6,166 bases of DNA. Origin: Ramlibacter sp. (GTDB lineage Bacteria; Pseudomonadota; Gammaproteobacteria; Burkholderiales; Burkholderiaceae_C). The stretch lies in the NCBI GenBank assembly GCA_028292185.1, contig JAQGMT010000470.1:1-6166 (forward strand). Direction: 5' to 3'. The notes beneath the pieces were generated by a model. That model did not search any database and was not told the DNA's origin. It worked only from the letters and a program-made list of their open reading frames with translations. The stretch's first letter is position 1. Each line of letters starts with the position of its first letter. Position numbers and translations under genes: made by a program. Of this stretch, positions 1 to 4,492 are shown one piece after another.

Positions 1-72
1 CAGTTCGGTCGCTGGCAATGGGTTGGCCGCGCGCAAGGTCGCGAAGAACGGCTCGATCTGGTCTTTTTTCAT
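1..72 (-). CDS. nth: Endonuclease III, N-terminal fragment (cut by window edge)
   Basis: Only the first 24 codons are present, read leftwards from an ATG at 72-70; the rest lies beyond the left edge. The peptide begins MKKDQIEPFFATLRAANPLP and continues ATEL. This matches the start of bacterial endonuclease III, where a short helix is followed by an R-x-x-N-P-x-P-x-T-E-L pattern (E. coli Nth has RENNPHPTTEL at the same place). Nth is a DNA glycosylase/AP lyase that removes oxidised pyrimidines in base excision repair. The catalytic Lys and Asp and the iron-sulfur cluster lie outside the window, so activity cannot be judged. I see no clear Shine-Dalgarno sequence. The gene points away from the cupin operon across a 718-bp spacer and is probably unrelated to it. 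Identification rests on a short stretch only. Confidence 0.72.
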   Translation of the reverse strand, partial: MKKDQIEPFFATLRAANPLPATEL

Positions 73-204
73 GTCGCGAGTGAGTCTACATTCGGTTCCA
101 GGTCGCGTCGCGGCGGGTGGGCGAGCCTCGCGCCGCTGCACACCTTCCGTTCGTTGACATCGCGTCGCGGCAGGCGGCACCCGTCAGGGGCTCATACTGT
201 CTCG

Positions 205-224
205 GTCACCGCTATCGCGGTGAC
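205..224. repeat. Perfect 8-bp stem hairpin
   Basis: GTCACCGC (205-212) and GCGGTGAC (217-224) form a perfect 8-bp inverted repeat around a TATC loop. There is no following T-run on either strand, so it does not look like an intrinsic terminator. It is one of several hairpins in the spacer between nth and the cupin operon. Confidence 0.7.
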
Positions 225-496
225 TGCGCTGTTCGGCCTGGAGCCGGCGCCGGCGAACTCGCTTCGGGCCCTGAGGCCCCTGCGCTCAAACAGCGCCGGC
301 GAGTCAGATTTGATGCGCGCAAGCGCGCCCGGCCCCAGGCCGAACATCACAGCCGATACAGAAATCGCCCCTGCCGGGTACCGCCTGCCGCGAAGAGACC
401 ATGGTGGCGTGCCACCGGTAGCCCGCCACCGTATCTCTGAAGCCGGGGCTGGGCGGGCTGCCGTAAATCGGTCTCGTGGCGCCTGCGTTGGTTCGG

Positions 497-601
497 TTTC
501 CTGGCCGCGCGCTTTAGCGCGCTTCGTGCTCTGACTTGTCGCAGTTGTTTGAGCGGAGCGCCCTTCGGGGCGCGCAGCGAGTTCTGCGACAGGCCAGGAA
601 A
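497..601. repeat. Nested, branched inverted-repeat element (105 bp)
   Basis: The outer arms TTTCCTGGCC (497-506) and GGCCAGGAAA (592-601) are perfect 10-bp complements. The inner arms TGTCGCAG (537-544) and CTGCGACA (584-591) are perfect 8-bp complements. On the right side the two arms abut with no gap, while on the left they are separated by a self-contained hairpin, GCGCGC-TTTA-GCGCGC (507-522). At the centre sits GCGCCC-TTCG-GGGCGC (558-573), a 6-bp stem closed by a C(UUCG)G-type stable tetraloop. As RNA this would fold into a branched, coaxially stacked structure. It could be a dispersed palindromic repeat or MITE-like element, a processed structured RNA, or the 3' end of the cupin operon transcript. 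No flanking target-site duplication was identified. Confidence 0.65.
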
Positions 602-655
602 TCGGACCAGCGCAGGGCAGTCGAGCGCAGCGGAGACCGCCTCGAGGGATGCGCG

Positions 656-700
656 GCAGTCTGCCCGGCCCCGGCTTTGCCGCGAGGTCTCTCAGACTGC
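656..700. repeat. 8-bp inverted repeat with 29-bp spacer
   Basis: GCAGTCTG (656-663) and CAGACTGC (693-700) are perfect complements enclosing a GC-rich stretch that contains the first copy of a direct repeat. It belongs to the same structured spacer as the nested element at 497-601. Confidence 0.6.
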
Positions 701-731
701 AGGGACCCCGACCCCGGCTTTGCCCGAGGTC
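669..731 (+). repeat. Short tandem-like direct repeat, two copies
   Basis: CCCCGGCTTTGC is followed by a CGAGGTC block in both copies, at 669-689 and 712-731. The copies differ only by a one-base length change (CGCGAGG against CCGAGG) and lie 43 bp apart. Two copies are too few for a CRISPR or VNTR call; a local duplication is more likely. Confidence 0.6.
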
Positions 732-746
732 GCGACGCGAACGCTT

Positions 747-765
747 CGCAGCGAGCTTCGCTGCG
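747..765. repeat. Perfect 8-bp hairpin downstream of the cupin operon
   Basis: CGCAGCGA (747-754) and TCGCTGCG (758-765) form a perfect stem with a 3-base loop. It begins about 25 bp past the stop codon of the last minus-strand cupin gene. The position suits mRNA 3'-end formation or stabilisation. The minus strand beyond the stem has no T-run, so this is not a standard intrinsic terminator; processing or Rho-dependent termination would have to be invoked. Confidence 0.5.
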
Positions 766-790
766 TAGGTTTCCGATAGGGACCGCGAAG

Positions 791-1348
791 TCAGAACCCC
801 TCAGCCCGCTCCAGCTGTTCGAACCAGTCGAAGCCCATGGGCTTCACGATGCGGCTGTTCATGACCACCACGCGGGCGTCGTTGCTCGAGTCGCTGTTGA
901 AGCGCTTGTGGATGCAGTAGGGCGGGATGTAGATGAAGTCGCCTTGCTTCCACTCGAAGCGCTTCGGCTCGGGCGCCCACGAAAACTCGATGGTGTCCTT
1001 GCAGTCGAAATTCACGTCCCAGTGCAGGTCGTAGCCGCTGCCTTCGACCACGAAAGCAATTTCCTCGGACAGGTGGCGGCTCTTGCCGCTGGCCTTGCCC
1101 GGCGCGAAGAATTGCATGTAGATGTCCAGGCAACACTCCTTGGTGTTCATGCCTTCGTGAATGATGTGCTTGATCAGGCCGTCGGGCGAACGCTCGAAGG
1201 GCATCTGCGCGGCCTTCACCACGTTCAGGCGGCCCTTGTACTCGTCCCGGAATTTGCTGGAGATCTCCAGCGCCTGCTCGTAGAACTTGGCTTGTGTCGT
1301 TTGCGCGTAGGCGCGCTGCTTTTCGATGGGGTCGACGATGTTGTTCAT
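791..1348 (-). CDS. Small single-domain cupin protein (185 aa), matches the N-terminal half of the 413-aa double cupin
   Basis: This is the last gene of the minus-strand operon. Residues about 75-165 form a cupin beta-barrel. Motif 1 reads RHLSEEIAFVVEGSG, giving H92 and E96 as likely metal ligands, with Ser at the usual first-His position. Motif 2 reads G136...IP...H147...N151, keeping the third His. The block H-x-x-E-E-I-x-x-V-V-E-G-x-G, then F-E-W-x-x-G and I-P-x(6)-R-x-x-N is shared with residues 96-144 of the 413-aa cupin at 3236-4477, so the two look homologous beyond general cupin similarity. There is no signal peptide, so it is probably cytoplasmic. The start is uncertain: an in-frame TTG at 1363 directly follows the upstream stop and would add five residues, while the ATG at 1348 is 15 bases after that stop; neither has a clear ribosome-binding site. 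It may pair with the 191-aa cupin. Substrate and reaction unknown. Confidence 0.85.
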   Translation of the reverse strand: MNNIVDPIEKQRAYAQTTQAKFYEQALEISSKFRDEYKGRLNVVKAAQMPFERSPDGLIKHIIHEGMNTKECCLDIYMQFFAPGKASGKSRHLSEEIAFVVEGSGYDLHWDVNFDCKDTIEFSWAPEPKRFEWKQGDFIYIPPYCIHKRFNSDSSNDARVVVMNSRIVKPMGFDWFEQLERAEGF

Positions 1349-1363
1349 GGCGGTGTCGTTCAA

Positions 1364-1939
1364 TTACAGGTGGGCGGGCGGCGTGTAGTCTTCGTGGCCC
1401 GGAGGCGGCGTCGTCGGCGGATAGGACACCACCTTCTGGAAGATCATGTGCATGAACAGGAACAGCGGCTTGGCTTTCATGATCAGCACGATCGACTCGT
1501 CGTCCTTGTCGTCGTTGAAGTGCTGGTGCACGCAGCCGTTCTCGACGATCAGCGCGTCGCCGGCTTCCCAGTCATGGCGAATGCCGTCGTGCACGTCGTG
1601 GCCCTTGCCCTTGAGCACGAAGAACACGGCGCTGTTCATGTGGCCGTGCTTCTGGCCGTAGCCGCCGGGGGCATACACGTCGAGGTGGGCCTCGATCGAT
1701 TGCGCAACTTTCACGGCTTGCGGGTTGATGATCTTCTTGCCGAAGTTCTGCGGCCCGCCTTTCCACTTCCAGTCCTTGGACGGATAGACGCGCGGCTGGC
1801 TGAACAGCTCGTGGTACAGCTCGCCGTAAGTGCCTTCCAGGGCGCGCACGAAGACGCGCTTCTTGGACCAGCGCTCCCAGTTGCCGCCGTCGTCGGACAC
1901 GGGAGGGGCGTCGGGATGTTTGTCGGGTGAGTTTGACAA
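1364..1939 (-). CDS. Small single-domain cupin protein (191 aa), matches the C-terminal half of the 413-aa double cupin
   Basis: This is the middle gene of the minus-strand operon. The cupin core lies at about residues 80-160. Motif 1 has H98 and H100 (K-H-G-H) with Ala104 in place of the usual Glu. Motif 2 has G135, H138 and N142 (GCVHQHFN). The likely site is therefore a three-His facial triad, the type known from gentisate dioxygenase and cysteine dioxygenase. G-x-Y-x(3)-H-x-H-x(3)-A-V, L-x-G-K-G and HQHF are shared with residues 251-319 of the 413-aa cupin. The start is a TTG at 1939, chosen because AGGAG sits six bases upstream and no in-frame ATG fits as well. The N-terminal 25 residues are polar and probably disordered, and the C-terminal tail is Pro-rich. 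The stop is immediately before the downstream cupin gene, which supports co-transcription. Function unknown; a non-haem iron oxygenase or an isomerase are both possible. Confidence 0.86.
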   Translation of the reverse strand: MSNSPDKHPDAPPVSDDGGNWERWSKKRVFVRALEGTYGELYHELFSQPRVYPSKDWKWKGGPQNFGKKIINPQAVKVAQSIEAHLDVYAPGGYGQKHGHMNSAVFFVLKGKGHDVHDGIRHDWEAGDALIVENGCVHQHFNDDKDDESIVLIMKAKPLFLFMHMIFQKVVSYPPTTPPPGHEDYTPPAHL

Positions 1940-1945
1940 GGGGTA

Positions 1946-1950
1946 CTCCT
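1946..1950 (-). promoter_or_regulatory. Ribosome-binding site that fixes a TTG start
   Basis: Read on the minus strand, AGGAG is followed by TACCCC and then the TTG at 1939-1937. The six-base spacing is ideal, which makes the TTG a credible start for the 191-aa cupin. Confidence 0.75.
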
Positions 1951-1990
1951 GATGTCGGTTATCGAATGCGAGCGGCGGCCGAAGGTGCGG

Positions 1991-3049
1991 CTACCTGCTC
2001 ATGAAAAGCTTGTCCCATGCCGGTTCCCATTTGCCGCTTTCATCCAGGATGACGGACGGGTCGGACAGGACGTACTTCAGGGAACTGGTTTCTGATTTGG
2101 CCGCGCGGCTCACCGGCCCGCGGCCTGATTTGCCGAGCATCGTCTGCGCCTCGGGCGACAACATGAAGTCGGCGAACAGCAGGGCGGCATTCGGATGCGG
2201 CGCAGTGCGCGAGATGCCGATGCCTTGCGGACGCGCGATCACGGGTTCGACAGCCGCCCACTGCACGGCGCCACCGCGCAGCTTGGCCGAGGCCGCGTTG
2301 CCGTAATAAGAAGCCAGGCCCACCTCGACCTCGCCGGACGCGATCAACTGCATCAAGAGGATGTGGCCCTTGCGTAGTTCGGGCTTCTGCTCGGTCGCGA
2401 GGCGGCGAAAAAATTCCATGCCGCGTTTATCGCCCCAGGCGTGAACCAGGCCGCCCATCCATTCGGAATCGTTGGCTTCGAGCGCCAGGCGCCCCTTCCA
2501 CTTGGGGTCGAGGAAGCCTTCGTAGTTTTTCGGAATGTCTTCGGCCTTGACCTTGTTGGTGTTGTACGCGACGACGTAGAAGTTAAGCCGGTCGGGCACC
2601 CACAAGCGGTGCTTCGGAAACACCTCGGCCGGAAGATCCTTGAAGTTCGGGCTGTAGAACTCCGACAGCACCTTCTCGCGCGCGATCGATTCCATCTCGG
2701 GGCCGTTGGTCTCGACGACGTCGACCGCACTGCGCCGCGCACGTGCCTCGGTCAGCACGCGCTGCACGACGCCCTCGCTTTGCCCGCGCCACATCTCGAC
2801 CTTGACGCCGTACTTGGACTCGAACGCCGCCACCAGCGGCTTGGCGTCGGTGGGCGACAGCGAGGTGTAGACCGAGACCGTGCCTTCCTGCTTGGCCTTT
2901 TCCAGCACCCGCTGGTCGCGGTCGGCGCCCTTGTACATGAGCAGGGCGGCATTGGCCTGCGCGGTTTGCGCTTGCGTCGCCGCGCCTACAGCCAAGGCGG
3001 CCGTGACGAGGGCCGCGCGCGCGAGGGTACTCATCCATCCTGCTTGCAT
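1991..3049 (-). CDS. Periplasmic extracellular solute-binding protein of an ABC importer (352 aa)
   Basis: This is the first gene of the minus-strand operon. The N-terminus (about residues 1-32) is a Sec signal peptide: a charged start, a hydrophobic core LARAALVTAALAVGAA, then an Ala/Gln-rich cleavage region. There is no lipobox Cys. The mature part is a class II periplasmic binding fold. V-S-V-Y-T-S-L at 58-64 and F-E-S-K-Y-G-V-K-V-E at 76-85 are typical of the iron(III)/thiamine/2-aminoethylphosphonate-type branch (SBP_bac_1/SBP_bac_6 families). The stretch Y-V-V-A-Y-N-T-N at 158-165 fits the hinge, and the A-x-L-F-A-D-F-M-L-S-P-E-A-Q helix at 289-302 is a hallmark of these families. The length is normal. 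No permease or ATPase gene is in the window, so it must borrow one or use one encoded elsewhere. The ligand cannot be deduced; pairing with cupins suggests an oxidisable organic compound more than iron. The ATG at 3049 is preferred; a TTG one codon earlier is possible. Confidence 0.88.
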   Translation of the reverse strand: MQAGWMSTLARAALVTAALAVGAATQAQTAQANAALLMYKGADRDQRVLEKAKQEGTVSVYTSLSPTDAKPLVAAFESKYGVKVEMWRGQSEGVVQRVLTEARARRSAVDVVETNGPEMESIAREKVLSEFYSPNFKDLPAEVFPKHRLWVPDRLNFYVVAYNTNKVKAEDIPKNYEGFLDPKWKGRLALEANDSEWMGGLVHAWGDKRGMEFFRRLATEQKPELRKGHILLMQLIASGEVEVGLASYYGNAASAKLRGGAVQWAAVEPVIARPQGIGISRTAPHPNAALLFADFMLSPEAQTMLGKSGRGPVSRAAKSETSSLKYVLSDPSVILDESGKWEPAWDKLFMSR

Positions 3050-3058
3050 CAATCGTTT

Positions 3059-3062
3059 TCCT
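3059..3062 (-). promoter_or_regulatory. Ribosome-binding site of the solute-binding protein gene
   Basis: On the minus strand AGGA lies nine bases before the ATG at 3049 and six bases before the adjacent in-frame TTG at 3052. The two starts differ by one residue, so the protein is essentially unaffected. Confidence 0.5.
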
Positions 3063-3109
3063 GCTGGCGTCGCGCCGTGAAATCCCGCGTCACAAAACGG
3101 GTTGTGCGT

Positions 3110-3132
3110 GTGTCAGGCCGAGGTTTTGACAC
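3110..3132. promoter_or_regulatory. Inverted repeat GTGTCA-N11-TGACAC, possible operator
   Basis: GTGTCA (3110-3115) and TGACAC (3127-3132) are perfect complements with an 11-bp spacer. The half-site centres are 17 bp apart, meaning roughly the same face of the helix is not exactly preserved. The right half overlaps the -35 hexamer of the plus-strand promoter and lies at the proposed start point of the minus-strand transcript. A dimeric repressor here could affect both operons. The regulator family is not identified. Confidence 0.4.
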
Positions 3133-3154
3133 GGCCGACAGTGTATGGTCAAAT
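3126..3154 (+). promoter_or_regulatory. Sigma70-like promoter of the double cupin/EutA-like operon
   Basis: A perfect -35 hexamer TTGACA (3126-3131) is followed by 17 bp and TCAAAT (3149-3154), which matches four of six -10 positions. Transcription would start near 3161, leaving a 5' leader of about 75 bases that contains the GTTCC/GGAAC palindrome. The consensus -35, ideal spacing and position upstream of the first gene support it; the -10 is mediocre, so activation or repression is plausible. Confidence 0.55.
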
Positions 3155-3168
3155 TCGCGGCGGTTCAA
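3140..3168 (-). promoter_or_regulatory. Sigma70-like promoter of the solute-binding protein/small cupin operon
   Basis: On the minus strand TTGAAC (3168-3163) is followed by 17 bp and TACACT (3145-3140), each matching four of six consensus positions. Transcription would start near 3133 and run left, giving an approximately 85-base leader. The -10 falls inside the spacer of the plus-strand promoter, so the two overlap back to back. An alternative minus pair, TTGACC (3152-3147) with TCAAAA (3129-3124), also has 17-bp spacing. Confidence 0.42.
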
Positions 3169-3174
3169 ATACAA

Positions 3175-3198
3175 GAACATTGTTCCATATAACGGAAC
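3175..3198. promoter_or_regulatory. GTTCC-N7-GGAAC operator-like palindrome with an overlapping GAACA-T-TGTTC palindrome
   Basis: GTTCC (3182-3186) and GGAAC (3194-3198) form an inverted repeat with an ATATAAC centre. GAACA-T-TGTTC (3175-3185) is a second perfect palindrome sharing the central half-site. The spacing and TTCC/GGAA half-sites resemble operators of IclR-family regulators, which commonly control catabolic operons in Burkholderiales. The element lies just downstream of the proposed plus-strand start point and just upstream of the minus-strand -35, a position suited to repressing one operon while touching the other. No regulator gene is in the window. Confidence 0.45.
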
Positions 3199-3235
3199 GG
3201 CAGTAAGTCACTCTTTTTCCCCCGAGACACACCCC

Positions 3236-4477
3236 ATGCCCCACGACAAGGACCTGACCCACTGGCACGAACCGGCCGGGGCCAAGAAAGCCGGCTTCGG
3301 CGAATTTCGCAAGCAACCCACACCTTACGACGCCTTCATGGAATCCGAGGGCATCCCGGTGTTCCGCGACCTCGGCATCTCGACCGTGAAGAACCTGCCG
3401 CTGATGCCGTGGAAGCGCACCGGCGGGCGCGGCCACTTCATCCAGCTCTACGGCACCGAAACCAAGTGGGGCTGCTTCGTCGTTGAAGTGCCCCCGGCCG
3501 GCGCGCTGCTGCCGCAAAAGCACATGTACGAGGAAATCTACCTCGTCGTCGAAGGCCGCGGCACCACCGAAGTCTGGCAGGAAGGCGACAAGAAGAAGCA
3601 CGTGTTCGAGTGGCAGACCGGCTCGATGTTCTCGATCCCGATCAACGCCTGGTTCCGCATCGTCAATGCCACGTCGGGCGGCGCGCTGCTGCTGGCCGGC
3701 AACACCGCGCCCAACGTGCTGAACATGTTGAACAACGTGAACGCGGTGTTCAACAACGACTTCATCTTCCGCGACCGCTTCAACGGCGCCGACGATTTCT
3801 TCAAGGCCCGCGACGAGATCGAACCCGACCCGGTGCGCGGTCTCGCCATGCGGCGGACCAACTTCATTCCCGACGTGGTGCACTGCGACCTTCCTCTGGA
3901 CAATCGCCGCTCGCTCGGCTGGCGCCGGGTCGAACCGTTCATGACGGGCAACTGTTTTTACTTCTGGATCGGCCAGCACGAGAACGGCCGTTACTCGAAG
4001 GCGCATGCGCATACCTCGGCCGCGGTGCTGATCTGCCTCACGGGCAAGGGCTACACGTACTCCTGGCCCGAGCGCATCGGTGAACGTCCGTGGGAGACGG
4101 GCCAGGCCGACCAGGTGAAGCGCGTCGATTACGAACCGTTCGGCATGGTGACGGCGGCGCCGGGTGGCGCGCGCTGGTACCACCAGCATTTCAGCGCCGG
4201 CGCCGAGCCGCTGCGGCTCACCGCCTGGTTCGGCCCGCACAACCCCGGCCGCGACCCGGGTGCGCCCGGCGCCAAGCACACCGACTACACGGCCATCGAC
4301 GTCAATGAGGGCGGCAGCGCCATTCCGTACTGGATGGAAGATCCCTTTCTGCGCCGCGAGTACGAAGAGATCCTGAAAAAGAACGGCGTCGAAAACCGCA
4401 TGGACCCATCGTGGTACCAGAAGCCCGAGGGCAGTTCCAAGGGAGAAGTGGTCACGTCGCGCAGCAGCGGCGCCTGA
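3236..4477 (+). CDS. Double-domain cupin protein (413 aa), putative metal-dependent oxygenase-like enzyme
   Basis: This is the first gene of the plus-strand operon. It contains two cupin domains, at about residues 65-160 and 232-335, with a linker rich in Asn and Phe. The N-terminal cupin keeps H96 and E100 but has Gln94 at the first-His position and Phe140 at the third-His position (IPINAWFRIVN), so its metal site looks lost. The C-terminal cupin has H257 and H259 (KAHAHTSAAV), Ala263 where Glu is usual, and H316 (WYHQHF), leaving a three-His triad. The bicupin layout recalls gentisate/salicylate 1,2-dioxygenases, but the overall sequence is not one I recognise as such and I do not assign that activity. 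There is no signal peptide. The ATG at 3236 is chosen because the frame remains open far upstream only as antisense of the divergent gene; the ribosome-binding site is weak. The next gene starts 15 bp after its stop. Function beyond cupin is unknown. Confidence 0.9.
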   Translation: MPHDKDLTHWHEPAGAKKAGFGEFRKQPTPYDAFMESEGIPVFRDLGISTVKNLPLMPWKRTGGRGHFIQLYGTETKWGCFVVEVPPAGALLPQKHMYEEIYLVVEGRGTTEVWQEGDKKKHVFEWQTGSMFSIPINAWFRIVNATSGGALLLAGNTAPNVLNMLNNVNAVFNNDFIFRDRFNGADDFFKARDEIEPDPVRGLAMRRTNFIPDVVHCDLPLDNRRSLGWRRVEPFMTGNCFYFWIGQHENGRYSKAHAHTSAAVLICLTGKGYTYSWPERIGERPWETGQADQVKRVDYEPFGMVTAAPGGARWYHQHFSAGAEPLRLTAWFGPHNPGRDPGAPGAKHTDYTAIDVNEGGSAIPYWMEDPFLRREYEEILKKNGVENRMDPSWYQKPEGSSKGEVVTSRSSGA

Positions 4478-4492
4478 TGGGCGGACGGCGCC

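Larger units (their letters stand above)
73..790. other. Hairpin-rich intergenic region without a convincing gene
   Basis: This 718-bp stretch lies between the start of nth and the end of the minus-strand cupin operon. Open frames here translate to low-complexity Arg/Ala/Pro-rich peptides without recognisable domains, so I call none. The region is instead packed with short perfect inverted repeats. Besides those listed separately, there are stems at 266-270/275-279 (loop CTGA), 315-319/324-328 (loop CAAG) and 403-408/411-416 (GGTGGC/GCCACC), the last with a further partner copy at 424-430. A 10-bp direct repeat (GCGCCGGCGA) occurs at 247-256 and 293-302. The texture resembles repeated intergenic palindromes that I recall from Comamonadaceae genomes, but that comparison is from memory. 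No tRNA, rRNA or rho-independent terminator with a T-run is visible. Confidence 0.6.

Noticed and set aside
117..534. Open frames in the left spacer (117-440 and 154-534)
   Set aside because: Arg/Ala/Pro-rich translations that run through perfect hairpins, with no ribosome-binding site or domain; consistent with chance frames in GC-rich DNA.
669..731. CRISPR array
   Set aside because: Only two imperfect copies, with no further regularly spaced repeats or cas genes.
747..765. Hairpin as a rho-independent terminator of the cupin operon
   Set aside because: The stem is good and well placed, but no T-run follows on the minus strand.
536..1930. A 464-codon open frame on the plus strand
   Set aside because: It is antisense to the two small cupins, whose own frames show clear cupin motifs; the product has biased composition and no recognisable domain.
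2441..3235. Upstream extension of the double cupin frame to an ATG at 2441
   Set aside because: The extra 265 residues are antisense to the solute-binding protein and would erase the divergent promoter region. Cupin-like sequence begins only after the ATG at 3236.
3053..3235. A cobalamin riboswitch in the leader, suggested by the EutA link
   Set aside because: No B12-box-like sequence or multi-stem architecture was seen; the short leader is occupied by promoter and operator elements.
3236..4477. Naming the double cupin gentisate 1,2-dioxygenase
   Set aside because: Size and two-cupin layout fit, but the N-terminal metal site is lost and I do not see the family's sequence beyond cupin motifs; no neighbouring gentisate pathway genes are present.
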